From: Bog-756 sp963738545
GTDB taxonomy: Bacteria > Actinomycetota > Acidimicrobiia > Acidimicrobiales > RAAP-2
DNA length: 64,000 nucleotides
NCBI GenBank assembly: GCA_963738545.1
Contig: CAVTXA010000002.1
Coordinates: forward strand, 372,001 to 436,000
Direction of reading: 5' to 3'
The translations under genes were made by a program, and so were the position numbers. Every line of letters starts with the position of its first letter. Within the stretch, counting starts at the first letter, position 1. The notes under the pieces are model-generated. The model did not search any database, was not told the DNA's origin, and was given only the letters and a program-made list of their open reading frames with translations. Shown one piece after another: positions 55,697 to 62,703 of this stretch.

Positions 55697-56782
55697 TCAC
55701 CCTTGGCGGTCATCATCCTCATGGGTGGGGGCAGGTGGCCCCGGCGGGGGAGCGGCTTCCGCTCGAGGGCGGGTCAGAATGATCTGTACCGAGGCCACGA
55801 GCAGCACGATGACCGAGACCACCCGCTCGCTCCGCCCCACCTCTTCAAACACGGCGTAGATCTGGATGCCGATGGCCAGCGCCTGGGCGATCAGCGCCAG
55901 CGCGATGGCCCGCATACCGGTGACCCGCACGCGAGCGTCCTCGTCGCCGGACGTCCGCACCCACGCGGCGTAGGCGATCAGGAGGGCCCCAACGGTCCAC
56001 ACGAAGTCGTAGCGGCTGCCCCGGGCCACGCCCCGTGCCTCCTGGACGGCGAAGGCGGCATCGCCGATGGTGGTGGCCAGTATGCCGAGGCCGATCAGCA
56101 CCCACATGCGGTCGGGCTTCCACCCGAGGAGCCCGTAGACCCCGAGCAGGGCTCCGATGAGGAGGAGGTCGAGCACGGGATAGCTGAAGTCGACGATGAT
56201 GGCCAACCACCCCCGGGACGACTCCTCGGCCACGGGTTGCACCACGAGGGCGAAGCCGGCCACCAGCACGATGAGGGTCACGGCGATGCCGTCCATCCAC
56301 CGATGGAGCTCGAACCCGTGGAAGCGGACCCGGATCAGGTAGACGATGCCCGCCACCATGAGCGGGTACCACAGCAACCACAAAACGTCGGCGAACGTGG
56401 GATAGGGAGGGTCGGACCGGCCCCCGTAGACCACGCTCCAGGCCACGGTGCCGACCCACCAGACGGTCATGGCCAGCCCGAAGGCCAGCCATGCCCGGCG
56501 GGCGATCGGTTCGAACGAGGCCCGGGCCAGCATCAGGGCGGCGGCGGCGCCGAGGACCAGATCATGGATCCAGGACTGGTAGAGGGCCGCCGGGCCTCCG
56601 ATCCACCCCAGGTCGCCGGCGGCCTCGAGGGCGACCAGCACGACCAGGACCGCCCACACGTAGCGAAGGCCGGCGGGTGAGTCGACGAGCTCACCCTCGG
56701 CGTCGACGCGAGGCCGCCACCCTGGACGGGAGCGGGTCCCTTCCGTCCGGCTCACCGTCGATTCATCGTGCGGGGTGGTCAT
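55697..56782 (-). CDS. Polytopic membrane protein resembling the sensor part of diguanylate cyclases
   Basis: A 361-residue protein with about nine or ten helices from YVWAVLVVLVALEAAGDLGW to VVSVIVLLVASVQIILT, then a short acidic tail. FADVLWLLWYPLMVAGIVYLIR, DFSYPVLDLLLIGALLGVY and GDAAFAVQ resemble the membrane module that precedes GGDEF domains in many actinobacterial proteins. Here the frame ends about 20 residues after the last helix, with no GGDEF, kinase or other output domain, so its role is unknown. Confidence 0.65.
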   Translation of the reverse strand: MTTPHDESTVSRTEGTRSRPGWRPRVDAEGELVDSPAGLRYVWAVLVVLVALEAAGDLGWIGGPAALYQSWIHDLVLGAAAALMLARASFEPIARRAWLAFGLAMTVWWVGTVAWSVVYGGRSDPPYPTFADVLWLLWYPLMVAGIVYLIRVRFHGFELHRWMDGIAVTLIVLVAGFALVVQPVAEESSRGWLAIIVDFSYPVLDLLLIGALLGVYGLLGWKPDRMWVLIGLGILATTIGDAAFAVQEARGVARGSRYDFVWTVGALLIAYAAWVRTSGDEDARVRVTGMRAIALALIAQALAIGIQIYAVFEEVGRSERVVSVIVLLVASVQIILTRPRAEAAPPPGPPAPTHEDDDRQG

Positions 56783-56960
56783 GTGTCGCTCGCCGTCAGC
56801 CGACCGTCGGTCCCCTCCAAGGCAGGGGTTCGCCCGCTATCCAATCAGGAGGCGTCGGTGGCGGAAAAGCCGACTCTCCGGATGGGTCGGCCGCGGTCCG
56901 ACTCCCGGGGCCACGGCCGAGGGCGTTACGGGAGCCAGGGGCGAACCCGGCCGGCAACGG

Positions 56961-57431
56961 TCACCCGCCGGGCGAGGTGTTCGAGCAGTCGGCGCAGCGA
57001 CCGAGGATGGCGAAGTGCTTGGGATCGATGGAGAAACCCAGTTTGGTCCGGGCCGCCCGGGCCAGTCCCGAGAACATCGCTTCGGGTGCCTCGATCATCT
57101 TCCCGCAGTCGGCACAGACGAAGTGGGCGTGGGCGTGGCTGGCCAGCAGATAGCTCGACGGACCGTGGCCCAGATGGGAGTGGGAGATCACCCCGAGATG
57201 CTCCAGCTCCTCCAGATTCCGGTAGATGGTCGAGAGATGCACGTCGGGCGCCCGTGCCTGGACGGCGTCGGCCAGCTCCTCGGCGCTCATGTGGCCGTCG
57301 GCGGCGAAGAGGACCTCCAGCAGGATCCGACGGGACGAGGTGACCCGACTGCCCCGGGACCGCAGGAACGCGATCACGGTGTCGACCGAGGAGAAGTCCG
57401 CCATCTCGCCGGCCACCGCAACCTTCTCCAT
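56961..57431 (-). CDS. Fur-family metalloregulator
   Basis: A 156-residue repressor from ATG 57431. The winged helix is RRILLEVLFAADGHMSAEELADAV with STIYRNLEELEHLGVI. HAHAHFVCADCGKMIE and the later GRCADCSN give the two Cys-x2-Cys structural zinc pairs. It is divergent from a Ni/Co permease across 112 bp. That suggests a nickel-responsive Nur-type role, but Zur or Fur cannot be excluded from sequence. Confidence 0.88.
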   Translation of the reverse strand: MEKVAVAGEMADFSSVDTVIAFLRSRGSRVTSSRRILLEVLFAADGHMSAEELADAVQARAPDVHLSTIYRNLEELEHLGVISHSHLGHGPSSYLLASHAHAHFVCADCGKMIEAPEAMFSGLARAARTKLGFSIDPKHFAILGRCADCSNTSPGG

Positions 57432-57487
57432 GGTCAGAGGATACCGATGCCGACCGGGCCACGACCGGTCCACCGGGTCCTTATTGC

Positions 57488-57500
57488 ATACGCTTCGTAT
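57488..57500. promoter_or_regulatory. Inverted repeat in the fur-nicO divergent promoter region
   Basis: ATACG (57488-57492) and CGTAT (57496-57500) form an inverted repeat with a 3-nt spacer, flanked by TTGC at 57484-57487 and again at 57501-57504. It is the only AT-rich dyad in the 112-bp divergent region and is a candidate regulator site. Confidence 0.45.
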
Positions 57501-57543
57501 TTGCCATAGCTTATCGTCTGATGCCGAGTTCGAGACAGCGACG

Positions 57544-58689
57544 ATGAGGGCCGACGCCTTCACTGCCGGCTCCCCGGGCCGCCTGGCCAGGCTCCGGGGC
57601 GGGCTGAACCGGCGGGAGTGGCTGGCTGTCGGGGGGATGGTCGTCACCATCGTGGCCCTGAACGTGATCGGGTGGGGCCTGGTCTCGGCGGCGGCCACGC
57701 ACCACTACCACATCTCCAAGACCGGCCTGCTGGGCCTCGGGACGGGCGTACTGGCCTACACGCTGGGCATGAGGCACGCCTTCGACGCCGACCACATCGC
57801 CGCCATCGACAACACCACCCGGAAGCTGGTCAGCGACGGCGAGCGTCCCCTCAGCGTGGGCTACTTCTTCTCCCTGGGCCACTCCAGCGTGGTGTTCGCC
57901 CTCGCCGTGTTCCTGAACTTCGGGATCCGGGCCCTCGACTCCCAGGTGAGCAACGACTCCTCGGGTCTCCACCGGGCGACCAACGTCATCGGCACCTCGG
58001 TGTCCGGGGGCTTCCTCTACCTGATCGCCGGCCTGAACCTGATCGTGCTGATCGGGATCGCCAAGGTGTACCGGCAGATGAAGCAGGGCCGATTCGACAA
58101 CGAGGAACTCGAGCGGCAGTTGAACAACCGGGGACTCATGAACCGGTTCTTCGGTGGCTACGCCGGACGGATCGACAAGCCGTGGAAGATGTACCCGGTG
58201 GGGGTGCTCTTCGGTCTCGGTTTCGATACCGCCACCGAGGTCGCCCTGCTCGTGCTGGCCGGGAACGCCGTGGCCGGCGGGCTTCCGTTCTGGGCCATCC
58301 TGTCGCTGCCCGTGCTGTTCGCGGCCGGCATGTGCCTTTTCGACACCATCGACGGCTGCTTCATGAACTTCGCCTACGACTGGGCGTTCTCCAAGCCCAT
58401 CCGCAAGGTCTTCTACAACCTGACCATCACCGGCCTGTCTGTCTTCGTGGCCCTGTTTATCGGCACCATCGAGCTCGTCGGACTCATCGGCCAGGAGCTC
58501 AAGATCAACGATCCCTTCTTCAACTTCTTCGCCCACTTCAACATCAACACCGCCGGGTTCATCATTGTCGGCGCCTTCGCCGCCACCTGGGCGGTCGCCG
58601 TCCTTTGGTGGCACTTCGGGAACGTCGAGGAGAAGTGGGACGCCAAGATGATCCATCCCGAGCCGGTCGAGGCCGCGGTCTCCAGCTGA
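57544..58689 (+). CDS. NiCoT-family nickel/cobalt permease
   Basis: A 381-residue, eight-helix transporter. LGMRHAFDADHIAAIDNTTRKL is the HX4DH metal-binding signature in helix II, SLGHSSVVFALA is the second (LGHSS) motif, and LFGLGFDTATEVALL the third. High-affinity Ni2+/Co2+ uptake, product HoxN/NixA-like. ATG 57544; the frame extends back into the fur region without similarity. No nickel enzyme gene is in this window. Confidence 0.93.
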   Translation: MRADAFTAGSPGRLARLRGGLNRREWLAVGGMVVTIVALNVIGWGLVSAAATHHYHISKTGLLGLGTGVLAYTLGMRHAFDADHIAAIDNTTRKLVSDGERPLSVGYFFSLGHSSVVFALAVFLNFGIRALDSQVSNDSSGLHRATNVIGTSVSGGFLYLIAGLNLIVLIGIAKVYRQMKQGRFDNEELERQLNNRGLMNRFFGGYAGRIDKPWKMYPVGVLFGLGFDTATEVALLVLAGNAVAGGLPFWAILSLPVLFAAGMCLFDTIDGCFMNFAYDWAFSKPIRKVFYNLTITGLSVFVALFIGTIELVGLIGQELKINDPFFNFFAHFNINTAGFIIVGAFAATWAVAVLWWHFGNVEEKWDAKMIHPEPVEAAVSS

Positions 58690-58841
58690 TCGCCTGTCGT
58701 CCGGCCGCCACCCTGCGGTGGCCCGTTCGGTGCGGACGGGCCGTCTGACCCCACCACCGGCCACGCCCGACCCACGGTGTTGCGTGCAGGCGGTGGCAAC
58801 CCGGGAGCCATGACCCGAGGCCGCGGGCGTGGGCGACTTGT

Positions 58842-58867
58842 ACCCGACTACTACGGGTGGTAGTAGT
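58842..58867. promoter_or_regulatory. Nested inverted repeats upstream of the DUF5134 pair
   Basis: ACCCG (58842-58846) and CGGGT (58854-58858) form one dyad, and ACTACTAC (58847-58854) with GTAGTAGT (58860-58867) another, interleaved. TTGTAC lies immediately upstream (58838-58843). The site is 52 nt before the next gene and could be an operator or alternative hairpins. Confidence 0.45.
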
Positions 58868-58918
58868 GGCTGGTCCGCGACAGGCGGTGGGTGACGCCGA
58901 AGGGGGAGGGGTGGGGCC

Positions 58919-59923
58919 ATGGCACTCGCCGGAGCCGACGAGGCCGGGTACTCCAGAACCGTCGTGGACGCGGCGGCGTTTGGTCCCGGGACCCGCAGGT
59001 CCCCACCGGATCTCCAGCGGACGTATCAACTGGTGTTGGCGACCCTCTGGCTGCTCGACGCGGTGTTACAGCTCCAGCCGACGATGTTCACCCGCGGGCC
59101 GAACGGGTTCAGCGGCCTCCTGGACGGCGTGGCGGCCGGCAACCCGAGCTGGATCGCCCACACCATCACCTGGAACGCCTCCATCGTCTACCACCACCCG
59201 GTCCTCGCCGATTCAATCTTCGCCGGGATCCAGTTCCTGATCGCCATCGGGATCGTGTATCCCCGGACGATCAGGCCGGCACTGGCCACATCCATCGTCT
59301 GGGCGCTGGCGGTCTGGTGGTTCGGCGAGGGCCTGGGTGGCGTCGTCTCGGGTCGCGGCACCCCGTTCGGTGGAGGACCGGGCGGCGTGCTCTTCTACGC
59401 CGTGCTCGCGGTGCTCCTGTGGCCCGCAGGCGGGACCGACAGGCCGTTCGTCGCGGCCCGTTCCGTGGGTGTCGGTGCGGCCAAGGCGCTCTGGGCTGTC
59501 CTGTGGGCCCTGCTGGCCCTCCTCTGCCTGGTTGGAGCCGGCCGATCGCCCACAGCGCTCCACTCGCTGGTCGTTGGCATGGACCGGGGCCAGCCGGGCT
59601 GGCTCAGCCGCATCGACGTGTCCAGCGCGGCGCTCCTCTTGCACCACGGGACGACGATCGCCGTCCTCTTGGCCATCGTCTGTCTGGTCGTGGCTGCCGG
59701 GGTGTTCTTGCCCCCCCAGGCCACGCAGTTCACCATCGTGGTCGCCATCGCCGTCTTCACGCTCATCTGGCTGGCTGTCGAGAACATCGGCGGGATCCTG
59801 TCCGGAGGGGCCACGGACCCGAATTCGGGTCTGCCGATCGTGCTCATCGCCGTGGCCTATTGGCCCCTCAGCTTCCCGGGGGGTCCGACCCGCGACCGCT
59901 CGTTCGACCCCGGGGAGGTGTGA
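58919..59923 (+). CDS. Polytopic membrane protein of unknown function
   Basis: A 334-residue protein with about seven hydrophobic helices after a 30-residue cytosolic start (LATLWLLDAVLQLQPTMF is the first). His-bearing helices include SWIAHTITWNASIVYHHPVL and LLLHHGTTIAVLLAIV. VWWFGEGLGGVVSGRGTPFGGGPGG and ENIGGILSGGATDPNSGLP form conserved-looking loops. I recognise no functional family; such proteins are often next to DUF5134 membrane proteins, as here (6 nt apart). A metal or redox role is speculation from the His content. Confidence 0.65.
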   Translation: MALAGADEAGYSRTVVDAAAFGPGTRRSPPDLQRTYQLVLATLWLLDAVLQLQPTMFTRGPNGFSGLLDGVAAGNPSWIAHTITWNASIVYHHPVLADSIFAGIQFLIAIGIVYPRTIRPALATSIVWALAVWWFGEGLGGVVSGRGTPFGGGPGGVLFYAVLAVLLWPAGGTDRPFVAARSVGVGAAKALWAVLWALLALLCLVGAGRSPTALHSLVVGMDRGQPGWLSRIDVSSAALLLHHGTTIAVLLAIVCLVVAAGVFLPPQATQFTIVVAIAVFTLIWLAVENIGGILSGGATDPNSGLPIVLIAVAYWPLSFPGGPTRDRSFDPGEV

Positions 59924-59929
59924 TCCACC

Positions 59930-60604
59930 GTGGCCATGTCCACGCCGTCGTGGCTCTACTACCTGTTCGGAGTGGCGATGCTCGCCGTTGCCGCCTACTG
60001 CGTGGTCCTGTTGGTCCTGTCGGTGGCCACGAACCGGCCGGCCGGTCGTGACGTCGAGATCTCCCACGTCTTCATGGGGGTGGCCATGGCCGGCATGTTC
60101 GTCGGCCGGTGGGCGTTCGGGCCCAGCGGGGCGTGGGAACTCATCTTCGGCCTGCTGCTGATCTGGTTCGTGGTGCAGAGCATCGGGTCGGTCCAGCGGT
60201 ACGGGTTGCATCTGCCCCACGCCTTGATCCATGCGGTGATGAACCTCGCCATGCTCCTCATGTACTGGTACCCCATGGGGGCGGGATCGGTGGCGGGTTC
60301 GGTGTCGGGAGCGATGCCCATGGCACACGCCGGTCCCAAGCTGGACTCCGGTGTGGCGTTCGTGCTGGCGTGCATCCTCCTGGCTTCGGCGATCTTCACC
60401 CTGGCCTCGCCCAACAAGGGAGCCTCGCATTTCGGGAGCCATGCGCCTTCCTGGGCCATCGCATCGGCGGCGTCCTCGGATGCCGCGGGGGACCGTCCGA
60501 CGGTCCTCGCTGTCGAGCACACGGTGGCCACCCCGTGGCTGGTCGACCTGAGCCATGTGATCATGTGCGTGGCCATGGGATTCATGCTGATCCTCATGGC
60601 CTGA
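59930..60604 (+). CDS. DUF5134-like membrane protein
   Basis: A 224-residue protein with about six helices. ISHVFMGVAMAGMFVG, LPHALIHAVMNLAMLLMYWYPMG and VDLSHVIMCVAMGFMLILMA repeat a His-x5-8-Met/Ala-Met pattern in the membrane, the mark of the DUF5134 family. Met/His-rich helices suggest copper or haem handling (inference only). GTG 59930 with ATG 59936 as alternative. Coupled to the preceding gene. Confidence 0.7.
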   Translation: MAMSTPSWLYYLFGVAMLAVAAYCVVLLVLSVATNRPAGRDVEISHVFMGVAMAGMFVGRWAFGPSGAWELIFGLLLIWFVVQSIGSVQRYGLHLPHALIHAVMNLAMLLMYWYPMGAGSVAGSVSGAMPMAHAGPKLDSGVAFVLACILLASAIFTLASPNKGASHFGSHAPSWAIASAASSDAAGDRPTVLAVEHTVATPWLVDLSHVIMCVAMGFMLILMA

Positions 60605-60728
60605 GGACCGGTAGTCCGCTGACCGTTCGGGCCCTCCGCCGGCCTGTGGATCCAAGGAGGACGCTGGGACATGCGGCGTTTGCATCCGGCAGTCTCGTGC
60701 GTCCGGCCGAGCGCGTGACGCGTCAGCG

Positions 60729-61334
60729 TCAGCGAATGGCCACACCGTCGAGGACGTTCCTGACCAACTCGTCGGCGAACCGGTCCTCCAACGATTGGTG
60801 ACCCATCATGAGCCGCCAGTACAGCGGCGCGTAGAGCTGGTCCATGACCGTGGGTATGTCGATGTCGGCCCGGATCTGCGAACGGTCCACGGCGAGGCGG
60901 AGCACCGTGGCCGTGGCCTCCCTCCGGGGGAGGAGCCAGCCTGTCCGCAACGTCTCGGCCAGGGAGGGATCGCTCTGGGCCTGGCCGATGAGCTCGGCCA
61001 TGATCTCTCCGGCCCGGCTCCGGAAGGACCGGAGGAGGAGCCGGATCTGAACCGTCAGATCGGCCCGGACGTCCCCGGTGTCGATGTAGGTGTAGGTCTC
61101 ATCGAAGCGGTGGAAGTAGGCGTCCACCGCCACCGCCCCTCGTGACGGCCACCACTTGTAGATGGTCACCTTGCTCACCCCGGCCCGGGCGGCGATGGCC
61201 TCCATCGTGGCCGCGGGCAATCCCCCTTCCACGAGCAGGTCGGCGGCCGCCTCGAGGGTGGCCAGTCGGGCTCGCTCGCTGCGCGGTCGCCCGATCTGGG
61301 GGGAGGGGCTCGACGGGTCAGCACTGCTGGTCAC
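60729..61334 (-). CDS. TetR-family repressor
   Basis: A 201-residue regulator. GRPRSERARLATLEAAADLLVEGG then TMEAIAARAGVSKVTIYKWWPSRGAV is the helix-turn-helix; the C-terminal ligand domain (about 85-201) is of the TetR_C_11-like type with HQSLEDRFADELVRNVLDG. The GTG start has a TAGGCT -10 on the minus strand (61342-61347) just 7 nt upstream. A perfect operator palindrome adjoins it. It is divergent from the MFS gene it probably represses. Confidence 0.9.
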   Translation of the reverse strand: MTSSADPSSPSPQIGRPRSERARLATLEAAADLLVEGGLPAATMEAIAARAGVSKVTIYKWWPSRGAVAVDAYFHRFDETYTYIDTGDVRADLTVQIRLLLRSFRSRAGEIMAELIGQAQSDPSLAETLRTGWLLPRREATATVLRLAVDRSQIRADIDIPTVMDQLYAPLYWRLMMGHQSLEDRFADELVRNVLDGVAIR

Positions 61335-61341
61335 GGGGCTC

Positions 61342-61347
61342 AGCCTA
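61342..61347 (-). promoter_or_regulatory. -10 hexamer TAGGCT of the tetR gene
   Basis: Read on the minus strand, TAGGCT ends 7 nt before the GTG of the TetR gene, so the transcript is probably leaderless. The operator starts only 3 bp upstream of it. Confidence 0.5.
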
Positions 61348-61349
61348 GA

Positions 61350-61370
61350 TCATGTACGGACCGTACATGA
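61350..61370. promoter_or_regulatory. TetR operator palindrome
   Basis: CATGTACGG-A-CCGTACATG (61351-61369) is a perfect 9+1+9 palindrome, and the flanking T/A pair extends it to 21 bp. It lies between the divergent tetR and MFS genes, against the tetR -10. It is typical of a TetR dimer site. Confidence 0.8.
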
Positions 61371-61377
61371 AGCTGAT

Positions 61378-61396
61378 AGTGTACAGAGCGTTCACT
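61378..61396. promoter_or_regulatory. Second, imperfect operator-like dyad
   Basis: AGTGTAC (61378-61384) and GTTCACT (61390-61396) pair with one mismatch around a 5-nt spacer. It shares the GTAC core of the main palindrome 9 nt away and could be a second TetR half-strength site overlapping the MFS promoter. Confidence 0.4.
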
Positions 61397-61416
61397 TTTG
61401 TAGGGAAGGATGCCCC

Positions 61417-62646
61417 ATGGCCCACAACACCGCCACCACCAGTCCCGTCGCCCGCAGGTCCGGCATCAGCCAGGCGCTGGTCCTCCTGTTCGCCGTGTCG
61501 TGCGGCGTGTCCGTGGCCAACCTCTACTACGCCCAGCCGGTCCTCGACGACATCGCCAAGTCGTTCGGCACCAGCTCGGGGACTGCCGGCCTGGTCGTCA
61601 CCTTCGCCCAGATCGGCTACGCCATCGGCCTGGCCCTGCTGGTCCCTCTCGGTGACCTGTTGACCCGACGTTGGCTGGTCCCGCTGGTGCTGTCGGTGAC
61701 CGCCGTGGGGCTGGTGGTCTCGGCATCCGCCCCGGCCATCGGCGTGCTGATCGCCGTGGGCCTGGTGGTCGGGGCGGGGTCGGTGGCCGCGCAGATCCTC
61801 GTGCCCATGGCCGCCTCACTGGCCGATGAGGAGCACCGGGGTCACGTGGTCGGGGTGGTGATGAGTGGACTGTTGCTGGGCATTCTGCTGGCCCGCACCG
61901 TGTCGGGAGTGGTGGCCCAGGCATCCAGCTGGCGGGTGGTCTATGGCATGGCCGCGGGAATGACGGTGGTGCTGGCCGCAGTCCTGTTCCGTTGGCTTCC
62001 CGGGGAGGGCGAGCGCCCCCGCATCGGCTACGGCACGCTGCTGCGCTCCGCGGCCCGGCTCCTCGCCACCGAGTCGCTTCTCCGGCGCCGGGCCCTCTTC
62101 GGTGCCCTCGGGTTCGCCGCCTTCAGTGTCTTCTGGACGACGATGGCCTTCCTGCTGGCCGGTGCTCCCTACCACTACGACGATCTCACCATCGGTCTGT
62201 TCGGGCTGGTGGGTGCGAGCGGCGCCCTGTGCGCCAACATGGCCGGTCGCTGGTCCGACCGGGGATGGACCAGGACGACCACGCTGGTCTTCGCCGCCTT
62301 GGTCCTGGTCTCGTTCCTCCCTCTGTGGTGGGGCCGCCACAACCTGTCCATGCTGATCGTGGGGATCGTGCTCCTCGACGTGGGCGTGCAGGGCCTGCAG
62401 GTCACCAACCAGTCGTTGATCTACCGGCTGGCCCCTGATGCCCGCAGCCGGGTCAACTCGGCCTACATGGTCTGCTACTTCGCCGGCGGGGCTCTAGGTT
62501 CAGCGCTCGGTAGCTCTATCTACGAGAGCCACCGGTGGGCCGGCGTGTGCGTGCTGGGGGCTGTGATCGGGATCGTGGCAACGCTGGCCGCAGTGGTCGA
62601 CGGGCTCCGTCGCCGACACGCGCCAGACGCCGTGCGACCGGTCTGA
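61417..62646 (+). CDS. MFS transporter (DHA1-like)
   Basis: A 409-residue, twelve-helix major facilitator. SCGVSVANLYYAQPVLDDIAKSFG is helix I with the typical periplasmic motif; GDLLTRRWLVP after helix II is motif A (GDxxxRR); VPMAASLADEEHRGHVVGVVMSGLLLGILLART follows the R-G pattern of motif C-type DHA1 exporters. ATG 61417 with GGGAAGGA 6 nt upstream. The divergent TetR gene and shared operator suggest inducible efflux. The substrate is unknown. Confidence 0.9.
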   Translation: MAHNTATTSPVARRSGISQALVLLFAVSCGVSVANLYYAQPVLDDIAKSFGTSSGTAGLVVTFAQIGYAIGLALLVPLGDLLTRRWLVPLVLSVTAVGLVVSASAPAIGVLIAVGLVVGAGSVAAQILVPMAASLADEEHRGHVVGVVMSGLLLGILLARTVSGVVAQASSWRVVYGMAAGMTVVLAAVLFRWLPGEGERPRIGYGTLLRSAARLLATESLLRRRALFGALGFAAFSVFWTTMAFLLAGAPYHYDDLTIGLFGLVGASGALCANMAGRWSDRGWTRTTTLVFAALVLVSFLPLWWGRHNLSMLIVGIVLLDVGVQGLQVTNQSLIYRLAPDARSRVNSAYMVCYFAGGALGSALGSSIYESHRWAGVCVLGAVIGIVATLAAVVDGLRRRHAPDAVRPV

Positions 62647-62703
62647 CATCCGTCGAGCCGATTCCCACCGTCGAGGGCCACGCCCGGCCGGCACCCGCCC
62701 GGT

